NCBI RefSeq assembly: GCF_026168105.1
Contig: NZ_LBMW01000003.1
Coordinates: 186,001 to 250,000 of the forward strand
Reading direction: 5' to 3'
DNA length: 64,000 bases
DNA from: Streptomyces hygroscopicus
GTDB taxonomy: Bacteria; Actinomycetota; Actinomycetes; Streptomycetales; Streptomycetaceae
The notes under the pieces: generated by a model
Database searches by the model: none
Seen by the model: the letters and a program-made list of their open reading frames with translations, nothing else
What the model was told of the DNA's origin: nothing
Part shown: in pieces, positions 1 through 8,893 of the stretch
Position numbering within the stretch: position 1 is the stretch's first letter
Layout of the letters: every line of letters starts with the position of its first letter
Program-made: the position numbers and the translations under genes

Positions 1-68
1 GCGAGCGCATCGTCTGCCGCTCCGGGTACGCCCGGAACCCGGACCGGCCGGAAGTGTGCTCTGCGTGA
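1..68 (+). CDS. Possible 3' end of a gene cut by the window start
   Basis: Frame 3 from base 3 reads 21 codons to a TGA at 66-68. Nearly all third positions are G or C and the short tail looks protein-like, with two Cys and an ERIVCRSGY stretch. This is all that can be seen, so no family can be assigned and chance is not excluded. Confidence 0.25.
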   Translation, partial: ERIVCRSGYARNPDRPEVCSA

Positions 69-432
69 AGGAGACGTGTCGAAGCTGTGACGTCGGGGGT
101 GGGCTCGCCAAACGAGCACGACCCGGGCCTGTGCCGGAGCGTCCCGGCCGGCCGGCCGCACCCCCGGGAACCATCCCGCGTCCGCGTGGACTTTGGCGCG
201 TACCGCATGTCCGAGGTGCCCCGGAAGGCCACCCGCGTCATGCGTCGCCGCGAAGCTTTCCGCCATCCGGCGATTTCCGGCCTTGTACCCCCCGACCCGC
301 CGAAGAAGGCCCGGTCCAAGGAATGGGGTTGACGCCGGACCGCGGCGGCGAGCCATGTCAACTACGCGTCTCAACCGGGTACTTGATGTGCGAGACTTCA
401 ACGATCGGCAATGTTGGTGATCCACGCGCGCG
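69..432. other. Intergenic region without a convincing gene
   Basis: About 360 bases precede the methyltransferase. Several short open frames exist but none has a ribosome site, a family motif or consistent codon bias. It presumably holds the promoter of the downstream methyltransferase gene, although I could not pick a clear -35/-10 pair. Confidence 0.5.
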
Positions 433-1233
433 ATGGAGTCTTTGATGGCGACCGGCACCCCCGACCCTCGGCGGATCGACACCAGTACGGCGCATCCGGC
501 ACGGGTGTACGACTGGTTGCTGGGCGGCAAGGACAACTACCCGGTGGACGAGGCGGTGGGGAAGCGGCTGCCCGCCGAGGCGCATGACGCCGCTCGGCAG
601 AACCGCGAGTTCATGCACCGCGCGGCCGCCTGGCTGGCCGGTCAGGGCATCGACCAGTTCCTCGACATCGGTACGGGCATTCCCACCGAGCCGAACCTGC
701 ATCAGATCGTGCAGGAGACCGTGCCGTCCGCGAGGATCGTCTACACCGACAACGACCCGATCGTGCTGCGGCACGCGGAGGCCTTGCTGATCAGCAAACC
801 CGAAGGCATCACCGACTACATCGAGGCCGATGTGCGCCGACCGGCGGAGATCCTCGAGCACGCCCGTGGGGTCCTCGACTTCGAGCGACCCATCGCGCTC
901 TCCTTGATCGCGCTGATGCACTTCATCCCCGACGACCACGAACCCCACGGCATCGTACGAGAACTGCTCGCCGCCCTGCCGTCGGACAGCTACCTCGTCA
1001 TGTCGCACGCCGCGTCCGACATCTACCCCGAACTGGCGGCACGGGCCACCGCCGAGTATGCCAAGGCCGGCATCCATCTCGGCTTCCGTCCCCGCGCCGA
1101 GGTGGCCCGTTTCTTCGACGGCCTGGACCTGGTCGACCCGGGCCTGGTGACGGCCACGGAGTGGTTCAAGGCTCATCCGGTGCCGTCGTCGGAAGGCAGC
1201 GGCGTCTATGCCGGAGTGGCCCGCATCCCCTGA
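433..1233 (+). CDS. SAM-dependent methyltransferase, DUF574/Methyltransf_19 family
   Basis: A 266-residue protein of the actinobacterial SAV2177-like family of S-adenosylmethionine methyltransferases. The N-terminal signature ARVYDWLLGGKDNYPVD is diagnostic. It is followed by the SAM-binding glycine loop FLDIGTGIPT (about residues 76-85) and the acidic strand end VYTDNDP, expected to hold the ribose hydroxyls. The length matches the family. Start codons at 433 and 445 are both possible and differ by four residues. Streptomyces genomes carry many paralogues, often beside XRE regulators, but none is adjacent here. The substrate is unknown for nearly all members. The fold and cofactor are secure from motifs; the biological role is not. 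Confidence 0.92.
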   Translation: MESLMATGTPDPRRIDTSTAHPARVYDWLLGGKDNYPVDEAVGKRLPAEAHDAARQNREFMHRAAAWLAGQGIDQFLDIGTGIPTEPNLHQIVQETVPSARIVYTDNDPIVLRHAEALLISKPEGITDYIEADVRRPAEILEHARGVLDFERPIALSLIALMHFIPDDHEPHGIVRELLAALPSDSYLVMSHAASDIYPELAARATAEYAKAGIHLGFRPRAEVARFFDGLDLVDPGLVTATEWFKAHPVPSSEGSGVYAGVARIP

Positions 1234-1441
1234 CGAAGCCGCTGTTCCCAACTCACCCGTGGCGGATGGAGAACCGGGCACGACGACGGGTGGTCAGCCC
1301 CACAGTCCTGGCGCGGTACGAAGCTGCGCTGCCGTGCGGACGGTGCCCGACAACGCGCTCGCCCCGATCCCCCACCGGTTCCCCTCTGGACAACTGAGCT
1401 CCCCGCAGGCAGGAACTCGAGCGCCCACCGATTCGACCGGT

Positions 1442-2176
1442 TCAGGAGGGCGCGCCGGTCAGGACCTCCACTGCGCCGGTGTCGAGCGAGTAGTAGGCGC
1501 CGACCACGGCAAGCGCGCCTTTCCGCACGAGAGGGGCGAGGTCCTGATTGGAGCGCAGTTTGTTCGCGGTCAACTTGATCTGGGCACGGGTCATGGTCTC
1601 GACCGGGTCGGTGCCGCCTTCCCGTACTGCCTGCTTGTACGCCGGCTGCAGAGCCTTGGTGATCGCCTGCAGATTGCCGGGCAGCGGCTTGCCGCCACGG
1701 AGGGACTCGTACGCCGCCTTGACTGCGCCGCATCGCTGATGGCCGAGGACCACGACGAGCGGGGTGCCGCTCGTCATGGGTCCGTACTCGACGGATCCGG
1801 TGACCACCGGGCCGACTGCCTGTCCGCCCGTGCGCATCACGTAGAGGTCACCCAGCCCGGTGTCGAAGAGGAGCTCGGGCGGCACTCGGGAGTCGATGCA
1901 TGAGAGGACCGCCCCGAAGGGCTCCTGTGTCTGGGCCACGAGTTGGCGCCGGTCCGGATCCCGGTCGGGGTGCTGCAGGTGTCCGCTCACCCAGCGCTTG
2001 TTGCCTTCCATCAGCCTTGCGAAGGCAGCGGAAGGCGTGGTCGGGCGCGCTGTTGGCGAGGCGCTTCTCGCCGGTGAGGCGGCGCTCGTCGATGAGCATC
2101 CCGCGAGCGCGACCGTTGCGCTCGCGAGTCCGCCGGCCAGCAGAGCTCTACGATTCGGGAGTCGTGCTGTGTCCAT
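1442..2176 (-). CDS. Beta-class carbonic anhydrase, exported lipoprotein
   Basis: A 244-residue beta-carbonic anhydrase interconverting CO2 and bicarbonate. The zinc site is visible: Cys-Ile-Asp-Ser-Arg in SCIDSRVPPE supplies one Cys and the Asp/Arg dyad, and GHQRCGAVKA supplies His and the second Cys. The N-terminus has RR, a hydrophobic stretch and a lipobox (VALAGC), so the mature enzyme is probably a lipoprotein on the outer face of the membrane; the arginine pair could suit Tat export. I start at the ATG at 2176 because GAGGGG lies seven bases upstream and the signal peptide follows directly. The open frame extends further upstream without protein-like content. It converges on the methyltransferase gene. 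Confidence 0.9.
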   Translation of the reverse strand: MDTARLPNRRALLAGGLASATVALAGCSSTSAASPARSASPTARPTTPSAAFARLMEGNKRWVSGHLQHPDRDPDRRQLVAQTQEPFGAVLSCIDSRVPPELLFDTGLGDLYVMRTGGQAVGPVVTGSVEYGPMTSGTPLVVVLGHQRCGAVKAAYESLRGGKPLPGNLQAITKALQPAYKQAVREGGTDPVETMTRAQIKLTANKLRSNQDLAPLVRKGALAVVGAYYSLDTGAVEVLTGAPS

Positions 2177-2875
2177 CGGCCGTTCCCCTCGGTGCCGTGC
2201 AGAGCCGTCCGTGTGTCTTGACCGGGGCCATTGTTCAGCGAGGCGGGGTGACGCGACCGCAGGCGCAAGCGGGCGCGGCCAAGTTTGCCACCGACGGCCC
2301 ACACCGACCGACCCGGGTGGCGGCAGGGATCCTGCTGCCGGGGCGCGGCATGCGTGGCGTGTGCCCCCGTTGTGCGCCCGCGGGTAGAGATACCGGCGGA
2401 TGTGCTGACATCCGCCGCCTTCACAGTGCACCGGCACCGCTCTGGGCGGTGCCCGTCTGCGGCCCAGGACTTGAAGAAGCATCAGGAGGACGAGCGGGTG
2501 GTCTGCGGGCGTCGTACCGGGTGTCCGCCCGGATCACCCGAATGCAGGCCCTCCGTCGTTACCGAGACCGTTGAGCCGGTCGAGGGAGTCGAGGCGGCGA
2601 GCCCGTCCTGGGCACCATTCGTCATCAGGTGCTCCTGGCCTGATCAGAGCAGGGTCGGGAGCGGCAACGGGCCGGCGCCCCGGGCCCTCTGCAGCATCGA
2701 TGGCGCATACAAGGGACAGTTACGGATATGTCGGCGTTTTGTAACGTGAATTGGTTTGGCGATCCGGTGGCGCCGAGGGAGTCCACAGTGGCGGGTCTCG
2801 GCATCCAACCGAGAATTCGGATGGCACGTCGGCCCCCGCCAGGGTGGGCGTGCACGACCGTGAGGGGACAGCTCC
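2177..2875. other. Long intergenic region, no supported gene
   Basis: About 700 bases separate the divergent carbonic anhydrase and small secreted-protein genes. Open frames here are arginine/proline-rich and look like antisense or out-of-frame noise. Bases 2705-2760 are locally A/T-richer, as expected for a promoter of the downstream gene, but I cannot assign elements. Confidence 0.5.
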
Positions 2876-3229
2876 ATGTCTGCTTCTCGTACCACTGTCC
2901 GCCTGATCGCCACCTTCGTGGCGTCGGCCGCCCTTGTCGGGGCGGCCGCCCTGCCTGCCCTCGCCGACGGGGGCGGCCATGATCGTGACAAGGGAAGAAG
3001 CTTTTCGTACGGCTACCGTTCGCATGTCGTCGGGAGCTACCACGACCACGTAGGTGACCGTGACCGCGACCGCGATGGCGACCGCGACCGGAATCGCGGC
3101 TGGTCCGGCGACCGCGGCACCGCGCGTCTCCGCGATCACTTCGGCGGCTGGGACCGAAACCGTGGCCGGCACCACGGCTGGTTCGGCGACCGGCACTGGC
3201 ATCACGACCACCACGTCGGCCGCCGCTAG
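2876..3229 (+). CDS. Small secreted Asp/Arg/His-rich protein
   Basis: A 117-residue protein with a clear Sec signal peptide: positive start, a hydrophobic run VRLIATFVASAALVGAAALP, and probable cleavage after ALA at about residue 30. The mature part is highly charged. It has a (DR)n tract near residues 60-72 and a His-rich C-terminus (HWHHDHHVG) that could bind metal ions. No known domain is recognised. A strong bidirectional terminator follows at 3319-3356. Its function is unknown; a surface metal buffer or an intrinsically disordered wall protein is speculation. Confidence 0.75.
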   Translation: MSASRTTVRLIATFVASAALVGAAALPALADGGGHDRDKGRSFSYGYRSHVVGSYHDHVGDRDRDRDGDRDRNRGWSGDRGTARLRDHFGGWDRNRGRHHGWFGDRHWHHDHHVGRR

Positions 3230-3318
3230 CCCGCCCTGGCGGGCGTGCCCGTGATGCGGCGATTCGGCTGCACCCGGTCCACGCGCCGTCTTGCACGGCC
3301 GCAGCCGTGACACCCCGC

Positions 3319-3356
3319 CGGGGGCCGAAGACCGTGTAGGCGGTCTTCGGCCCCCG
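3319..3356. terminator. Bidirectional rho-independent terminator
   Basis: A perfect 16-bp inverted repeat (arms 3319-3334 and 3341-3356, arm sequence CGGGGGCCGAAGACCG) closes a 6-base loop. It lies between the convergent small secreted-protein gene and the Fe-S protein gene, so it can serve both strands. Confidence 0.9.
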
Positions 3357-3441
3357 GCCGCTCTCGGGCCTGGGGTCGATCGTCCGTCAGCGGCCGACTT
3401 CGGACATACAGCGGAACGGCAACAGCCACTCCCACACGGGC

Positions 3442-5040
3442 TCAGGACGAGACCGGCTCCGGGGTTTCGGCCTCGGCCTCGGGCGCGGCCGGGTCGGCCT
3501 TGACCGACTCCAGGAGCAGCTGGGCCACGTCCACGACGCACAGGGCCTCCTTGGCGGCGCCCTCGTTGTTCTTGCCGTTGACCGAGTCGGAGAGCATCAC
3601 CAGGCAGAATGGGCAGGCGGTGGAGACGATGTCGGGGTTGAGCGACAGCGCCTCGTCCACGCGCTCGGTGTTGATCCGCTTGCCGATCCGGTCCTCCATC
3701 CACATCTGCGCGCCACCGGCGCCGCAGCAGAAGCCGCGCTCCCTGTGGCGGTGCATCTCCTCGTTGCGCAGTCCCGGGACCTTCTCGATGATCTCGCGCG
3801 GCGGCGTGTAGACCTTGTTGTGGCGGCCCAGGTAGCAGGGGTCGTGGTAGGTGATCAGGCCCTCGACCGGGTTGACCGGGATCAGCTTGCTCTCGTCGAT
3901 CAGGTGCTGCAGCAGCTGGGTGTGGTGGACGACCTCGAAGTGGCCGCACAGCTGCGGGTACTCGTTGGCGAGGGTGTTGAAGCAGTGCGGGCAGGTGGCC
4001 ACGATCCGCTTGGTGGGAGCGTTCTCCAGCGCCGCGTTCAGGGTCTCGACGTTCCGCGCGCCGAGCATCTGGAACAGGAACTCGTTGCCGAGGCGGCGCG
4101 GGGAGTCACCGGTGCAGTTCTCCTCCTTGCCGAGGATGGCGAACTTGACGCCCGCGGTGTGCAGCAGCTCGGCGAAGGCCTTGGTGGTCTTCTTGGCCCG
4201 GTCCTCCAGGGCGCCGGCGCAGCCGACCCAGTAGAGGTACTCGACCTCGGCGGGGTCGATGTCCTCGCCGATGACGGGGACCTCGATGCCGGTCTCCTTC
4301 TTCAGCTCCTTGACCCAGTCCAGGCGGGCCTTGGTGGCCAGGCCCCAGGGGTTGCCCTTGTTCTCCAGGTTCTTGAGCATCGTCCCCGCCTCGGTCGGGA
4401 AGCTGCTCTCGATCATCACCTGGTGGCGGCGCATGTCGACGATGTGGTCGATGTGCTCGATGTCGACCGGGCACTGCTCGACGCAGGCGCCGCAGGTGGT
4501 GCAGGACCACAGCACGTCCGGGTCGATGACGCCGTTCTCTTCTGCCGTGCCGATGAGCGGGCGCTCGGCCTCGGCGGCAGCGGCGGCCGGGACGTTCGAC
4601 TTGTCCTCACCGGCGAGCAGGTACGGGGCCTTGTGGTAGGCGTGCTCGCGCAGGTTCATGATCAGCAGCTTGGGCGAAAGCGGCTTGCCGGTGTTCCAGG
4701 CCGGGCACTGGGACCGGCAGCGGCCGCACTCGGTGCAGGTGGAGAAGTCGAGGATGCCCTTCCAGGAGAACTCCTCGACCTGGGAGACGCCGAAGACGGC
4801 GTCGTCGGCCGGGTCCTCGAAGTCGATCGGCTGGCCGCCCGAGTGCATCGGCAACAGTGCGCCGAGCGCGGGCGCGCCCTTGGCGTTGCGCTTGAACCAG
4901 ATGTTCGGGAAGGCGAGGAAGCGGTGCCAGGCCACACCCATGTCGGTCCTGAGCGAGACGACGATCATCCAGGTGAAGGTGGTCGCGATCTTGATCATCG
5001 CGAAGAGGTAGACCAGTGTCTGCAGCGTGGCGACGCTCAT
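3442..5040 (-). CDS. Heterodisulfide-reductase-like Fe-S protein, N-terminally truncated
   Basis: A 532-residue membrane-associated (Fe-S) protein related to HdrD/GlpC-type oxidoreductases. Two Cys-rich ferredoxin motifs, CTECGRCRSQCP (about residues 95-106) and CTTCGACVEQCP, bind [4Fe-4S] clusters. Two CCG-type motifs near GFCCGAGG and CPHCF/CPFC are typical of heterodisulfide reductases. A transmembrane segment lies at the N-terminus (TLVYLFAMIKIATTF). Actinobacterial relatives are usually over 700 residues, with several N-terminal membrane helices. Here the frame continues protein-like for about 25 codons above the ATG (to about 5115) and then breaks beside the isochorismatase gene. I infer a 5' deletion junction, so membrane electron input is probably lost and the gene may be a pseudogene. 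Confidence 0.85.
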   Translation of the reverse strand: MSVATLQTLVYLFAMIKIATTFTWMIVVSLRTDMGVAWHRFLAFPNIWFKRNAKGAPALGALLPMHSGGQPIDFEDPADDAVFGVSQVEEFSWKGILDFSTCTECGRCRSQCPAWNTGKPLSPKLLIMNLREHAYHKAPYLLAGEDKSNVPAAAAAEAERPLIGTAEENGVIDPDVLWSCTTCGACVEQCPVDIEHIDHIVDMRRHQVMIESSFPTEAGTMLKNLENKGNPWGLATKARLDWVKELKKETGIEVPVIGEDIDPAEVEYLYWVGCAGALEDRAKKTTKAFAELLHTAGVKFAILGKEENCTGDSPRRLGNEFLFQMLGARNVETLNAALENAPTKRIVATCPHCFNTLANEYPQLCGHFEVVHHTQLLQHLIDESKLIPVNPVEGLITYHDPCYLGRHNKVYTPPREIIEKVPGLRNEEMHRHRERGFCCGAGGAQMWMEDRIGKRINTERVDEALSLNPDIVSTACPFCLVMLSDSVNGKNNEGAAKEALCVVDVAQLLLESVKADPAAPEAEAETPEPVSS

Positions 5041-5141
5041 CCCCTTGAACGCGGCGACCAGCGGGTATGACAGGAAGTACGCCGCCTGGTAGCCGTCCGC
5101 GCGGTGCAGTGCGCCGTCCAGGCCGGGGCATGCGCTGGTGG

Positions 5142-5717
5142 CTACCGTGCCGGTTCGGCCGCGGGGTGCTGGATCAGATCGTGCAGGGCCGAGATGACCT
5201 CCTGGCCCGTCGGGGTGGTGAAGTCACGTACGAGGTCGGTGGCGAGGCTGGCGACGCTGGTGATCCGGCCTCCGGCCGCCTCGATCTGGCGGAAGGCGGC
5301 CTGCTCGGTGCGCGGCGATAGTCCACCGCAGGCGTCGAGGAGTACGGAGACCTCATAGCCTGCCGCGATGGCGTCAAGTGCCGTGTGCAGTACGACGATC
5401 TCGCTGGTCACGCCGCAGATGGCGAGGTTCTTCCCGGGCTGGGCGGTGATGGCCCGGCGGGTGGCCGCATCGTCCCAGGCGCACGGTCCGCTGCGGACGA
5501 AGACGGGCGTTTGGGGGATGGATGCCTCCTCGATGACCGCGGGGCCACCCGGGCGTGGTGCCGCCGAGAGGGTGACCGGGATGTCCAGCAGCTGAGCCAG
5601 GTGGGCCAGGAAGTCCACGGATCGCCTGATGGTGGCCGGTGAAGTTGTGCCGCTGAGCTCGACGATGCCTTCCTGGAGATCGGCGAAGTGCAGCTGGACG
5701 GTGGCAGGACTGAGCAT
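5142..5717 (-). CDS. Isochorismatase-family protein, probable inactive site
   Basis: A 191-residue cysteine-hydrolase-fold protein, close to the YcaC-like branch by length and motifs: the FADLQEGI Asp near residue 13 and the GVTSEIVVLHTAL helix. In active family members the second motif carries the nucleophilic Cys (as in GVxTEVCV). Here that position is Val, with codon GTC read directly on the minus strand. The enzyme has probably lost amidohydrolase activity or does something else. The start at 5717 has AAAGGG seven bases upstream. It ends about 20 bases from the truncated Fe-S frame, and a MarR remnant lies just upstream on the opposite strand. Confidence 0.85.
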   Translation of the reverse strand: MLSPATVQLHFADLQEGIVELSGTTSPATIRRSVDFLAHLAQLLDIPVTLSAAPRPGGPAVIEEASIPQTPVFVRSGPCAWDDAATRRAITAQPGKNLAICGVTSEIVVLHTALDAIAAGYEVSVLLDACGGLSPRTEQAAFRQIEAAGGRITSVASLATDLVRDFTTPTGQEVISALHDLIQHPAAEPAR

Positions 5718-5737
5718 GACTGACCCTTTCGGTCATC

Positions 5738-5914
5738 AAACGAATCATTCAGCATGGCCGGGAACTGCTCGCAGCCTGCGGAGAGCTGGCACAGTCCGCC
5801 GACGCCGAATTCGCCGCGAACCTGACCGCGACGGAGAGGGCCGCACTCACCGGCCTGCTCGACCGGCTGGCCGCCCCCCAAGGTCTGCTGACGGAGGCCA
5901 CCCACCACGAATGA
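5738..5914 (+). pseudogene. C-terminal remnant of a MarR-family regulator
   Basis: The plus strand reads an unbroken protein-like frame to a TGA at 5912-5914. Its text, HGRELLAACGELAQSADAEF followed by LTATERAALTGLLDRLA, matches the dimerisation helices at the end of MarR regulators. No start or helix-turn-helix precedes it, because the isochorismatase promoter lies there. The gene is therefore a truncated relic, probably of a regulator once divergent from the hydrolase. The remaining 5915-6172 holds nothing I can name. Confidence 0.5.
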
Positions 5915-6172
5915 TCTTCCTGTGATGCCGCGCAGAGGGCGCCCGTCCCCACAGTTCGGCGCGCGCCGCCAGGCCCGCGACATCACGCGGCGAAGCTCAG
6001 CAACTTCGTGGCCGGGCCGTGCCTGGCGGTCCCGCGGCTGGGCAAGGCGCGGGACGAAGCCGCGCTCCCCGCGCGCTGAGCCACCCCCGAGCGCCCCGGC
6101 CGGTGCATCGTCGGGGTCGTTCGCCAGTGGACGCCGACCGGCCGGACCCGCTGAGCCGGCGGCAGGCACGCT

Positions 6173-7333
6173 TCAGCAGGGATCCCGGTCGGCCAGCCGA
6201 TGCAAGGTCAGCGCGGTGCCGAAGAGCTGCACGCCGCGCGCCGTGCGTGGGTCGACGCCGGTCAGCTCGGCGACGCGAGCGAGGCGGTTGTCGACGGTGT
6301 TGGGGTGTACGTCGAGCGCCCGGGCCGTGCGACGCCGGTCGAAGTCGCAGGCGAGGAATGCGGCCACGGTCGCGGTCAGCCCGGTTTGCCGGTCCAACGG
6401 TTCGAGCAGGGCGCGCAGTTCGGTGGCGCTGTCCGGGGCTCCGGACAGGTGGTACTCGAGCAGCACGTCCCGTAGCCGATGCAGGCCGGGTTCGCCCGCC
6501 ACGGCGGCGATGCGGCGCGCTCGTTCGGCCGCTGCCGGGACCTCCTCGGGGGTGGCCGCGGTGGCGGCGCCGACGATCGGCGGCACAGGCAGGCCGGTGG
6601 AGAGCCGGCCGGCCACGGCGTCGGGCGCGGTCCGGGCGGGCAGCAGGATGCAGCCGCCGTATGCGTCGGGCAGGCTGAGTGCGCGCCCTTCGGCGAGCGG
6701 GGCGAGCCGGGCGAGTACCTGGCGCAGCAGCCTGCGTGCGGTCACCGGCTCCTGGGTCCCATGTGCCCGGACGCTGAGCACGAGGTAACCGGGTTCCACG
6801 GAAAGCCCGTAGCGGCCGGCGACCTCCTCGGGCGCGTCACCGCGGATCAGCGCCCGGGCCAGCTCCCGAGCCGCCGCCTGCTGGTCGGCAAGCCCTGCGA
6901 GGTACGCCTCGATGACGTTCTCGACGGTGGCGTTGAGCGCGCTGAGCTGCATCCGGGTCAGCGACTGCAACGCCGCCTCCTCGCCGGGACGGGCCGCTGC
7001 GCCGAGCGCGTCCAGCAGCACCTCGACACCGACGTGGTATCCCCTGAGCAACTGGACCAGGGGAACGCCTTCTTCGGCGCGCTGTGCGGCGCGTTCCCGG
7101 AACACCTCGGTGTCGGTGTCCGGCAGGCCCTGCACATGGCGAAGGAAGCCACGGATCGCGTGGCGGGCTGTCGCCGCGATCTCCACATCCCGCATCTCGC
7201 CGGGCAGGAGGTCGAAACCGGGCACCTCGGCCCGCTGACGCTCCACCATCTTCCTGGCCAGCTGATTGACCTGCGGTTCGAGGCGCAAGGCCAGCCGCAT
7301 CGCGTCGTCTCGCACGGCGCCGCGTTGTGACAT
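6173..7333 (-). CDS. PucR-family transcriptional regulator (CdaR-like)
   Basis: A 386-residue regulator. The N-terminal half is helical sensor-like sequence, and the C-terminus has the PucR-type helix-turn-helix (about residues 325-375, ACDFDRRRTARALDVHPNTV). I start at the ATG at 7333, which sits inside a perfect 18-bp palindrome. It is divergent from the MBL-fold gene beginning at 7400, so control of that gene and autoregulation are likely. PucR proteins usually respond to small metabolites, but the ligand is not readable here. The open frame upstream of the ATG is antisense to the MBL gene and is not coding. Confidence 0.9.
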   Translation of the reverse strand: MSQRGAVRDDAMRLALRLEPQVNQLARKMVERQRAEVPGFDLLPGEMRDVEIAATARHAIRGFLRHVQGLPDTDTEVFRERAAQRAEEGVPLVQLLRGYHVGVEVLLDALGAAARPGEEAALQSLTRMQLSALNATVENVIEAYLAGLADQQAAARELARALIRGDAPEEVAGRYGLSVEPGYLVLSVRAHGTQEPVTARRLLRQVLARLAPLAEGRALSLPDAYGGCILLPARTAPDAVAGRLSTGLPVPPIVGAATAATPEEVPAAAERARRIAAVAGEPGLHRLRDVLLEYHLSGAPDSATELRALLEPLDRQTGLTATVAAFLACDFDRRRTARALDVHPNTVDNRLARVAELTGVDPRTARGVQLFGTALTLHRLADRDPC

Positions 7334-7341
7334 GTCACAAC
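7324..7341. promoter_or_regulatory. Perfect 18-bp palindrome, candidate PucR operator
   Basis: GTTGTGACATGTCACAAC reads identically on both strands and covers the start codon of the PucR gene, 59 bases ahead of the divergent MBL gene. The position suits an autoregulatory operator. The binding protein is inferred from location only. Confidence 0.6.
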
Positions 7342-7399
7342 TATAGGCGGCCTTCGGTGGCCTCACAGCCGGTTGTCCCGGCAGGTGGGGCACGGTGGC

Positions 7400-8665
7400 A
7401 TGGACACCATGACCTTCTCCATCACCGACTACGCCGACCAGGTCTGGCGCGGCGCCGTCGACGACAGCATCGTGCACGCCGGGAAGGCGGGCTCCGGCGT
7501 GAGCGAAGTGGTCGACGGCGTCGGCTGGTTCCCCGGCTTCGGCAACGTCATCACCTTCCGTACGGGCGGCGAGATCATCCTGTTCGACACCGGCAACCCG
7601 TGGGCCGCGGAAACGCTCCACCAGGCCGTGCGCGCGTGGAGCCGACTCCCCGTGACGACCGCGGTCTTCTCGCACGGTCACATCGACCACGTCTTCGGCA
7701 TGGGCCCGTTCGATGCGCAGGACACGCCACGGCCGACCGTGTTGGCCCACGAGAAGATCGGCGAGCGGTTCGACCGCTACTTGCTGACGGGCGGCTACAA
7801 CTCGGTGATCAACCAAAGGCAGTTCCAGGCCCCCGACCTGACCTGGCCGACCGAGTACCGCAGGCCCGACCTGACGTACCGGGACGCGATGACCCTGAAC
7901 CGCGGCGAGCTCACCTTCGAACTGTTCCACGTGCGGGGCGAGACCGACGACGCGACCGTCGCCTGGATCCCCGAGCACCGCATCCTGTGCCCCGGCGACA
8001 TGTTCATATGGGTGACCCCCAACTGCGGCAACCCGCAGAAGGTGCAGCGCTATCCGCGGGAGTGGGCGGTCGCACTGCGCCGGATGGCCGCCCTCGGTGC
8101 GGAGATCATGCTGCCTTCGCACGGAGCACCGGTCTTCGGCGCCGACCGGATACGCCTGGCTCTCACCGAGACCGCCGAATGGCTGGAGAGCTTGGTCCAG
8201 CAGACGCTGGACGGACTCAACTCCGGTGCCCGCCTGGATGATCTGATCCATTCCGTACGTCCGCCCGCGCACCTGGCCGACCGTGTCTACCTCCAGGCCA
8301 AGTACGACGAACCTGAGTTCATCGTGCGCAACCTGTGGCGGCGCTACGCCGGCTGGTACGACGGCAACCCCGCGCACCTCAAGCCCGCTCCCGAAGCCCG
8401 GCTCGCCATCGCACTGGCGGACCTGGCAGGCGGTGCGACCGCCTTGGCGGATGCGGCCCGTCGCTGCGTCGACGCGGGCGAGCTGAGGGTCGCCGGCCAC
8501 CTTGCGGAGTTCGCGGTCCAGGCCGCGCCGGGCGACGCGGCCGTGCACGCGGCGCGCGCCGAGGTCAACGAGGCCCGCGCCGAGTCCGAGTCCTCCCTGA
8601 TGGCCAGAGGGATATTCACCTGGGCCGCCGCCGAGTCGCGCCGACAATGCGATGACAAGCCCTGA
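7400..8665 (+). CDS. MBL-fold hydrolase with alkylsulfatase dimerisation domain
   Basis: A metallo-beta-lactamase-fold protein of 421 residues. The zinc motif SHGHIDH (about residues 95-101) and later metal ligands in HVRGETDD, CPGDMF and PSHGAP are present. The second half (about 270-360) resembles the alkylsulfatase dimerisation domain of SdsA1-like enzymes (LQAKYDEPEFIVRNLWRRY then GWYDGNP). Hydrolysis of alkyl sulfate or a similar ester is plausible. I prefer ATG 7400 (or 7409) over the upstream TTG because GTGGGG precedes it. Regulation by the divergent PucR protein is likely. Confidence 0.88.
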   Translation: MDTMTFSITDYADQVWRGAVDDSIVHAGKAGSGVSEVVDGVGWFPGFGNVITFRTGGEIILFDTGNPWAAETLHQAVRAWSRLPVTTAVFSHGHIDHVFGMGPFDAQDTPRPTVLAHEKIGERFDRYLLTGGYNSVINQRQFQAPDLTWPTEYRRPDLTYRDAMTLNRGELTFELFHVRGETDDATVAWIPEHRILCPGDMFIWVTPNCGNPQKVQRYPREWAVALRRMAALGAEIMLPSHGAPVFGADRIRLALTETAEWLESLVQQTLDGLNSGARLDDLIHSVRPPAHLADRVYLQAKYDEPEFIVRNLWRRYAGWYDGNPAHLKPAPEARLAIALADLAGGATALADAARRCVDAGELRVAGHLAEFAVQAAPGDAAVHAARAEVNEARAESESSLMARGIFTWAAAESRRQCDDKP

Positions 8666-8893
8666 CCCGTGGCCTCCCCGCCCCTCACCGGCGATCCCGC
8701 GCGGCAAACCGTCCAGCCAGCGGATCGTGCAGCACTGCCCGTCGTCAAGTGCCCCGGCAGGACGAGGAGATCGCCTGCCTCCAGGCCGAACGGCACTCCT
8801 GCGGCGTGACGTTCGCCGGTACCTCCGAGCCCCCGATGGCACTCGCCGTGCACCGGGGACCTGGCGGCAGCGCATCCGGCCGGTTCGGGGAGG
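8666..8893. other. Short intergenic gap with a possible cupin-like remnant
   Basis: The minus strand between the two convergent genes reads a cupin-like phrase (GVPFGLEAGDLLVLPGH) without a start or stop context that makes a gene. It may be decay of an old cupin gene or chance. Confidence 0.2.

Noticed and set aside
3745..5070. Long plus-strand open frame opposite the Fe-S protein gene
   Set aside because: It mirrors the codon bias of the minus-strand gene, is Val/Asp/Leu-rich and has no motifs. It is an antisense shadow.
7334..8875. Upstream extension of the PucR frame
   Set aside because: It is antisense to the MBL gene and the text is not protein-like; the true start is inside the palindrome at 7333.
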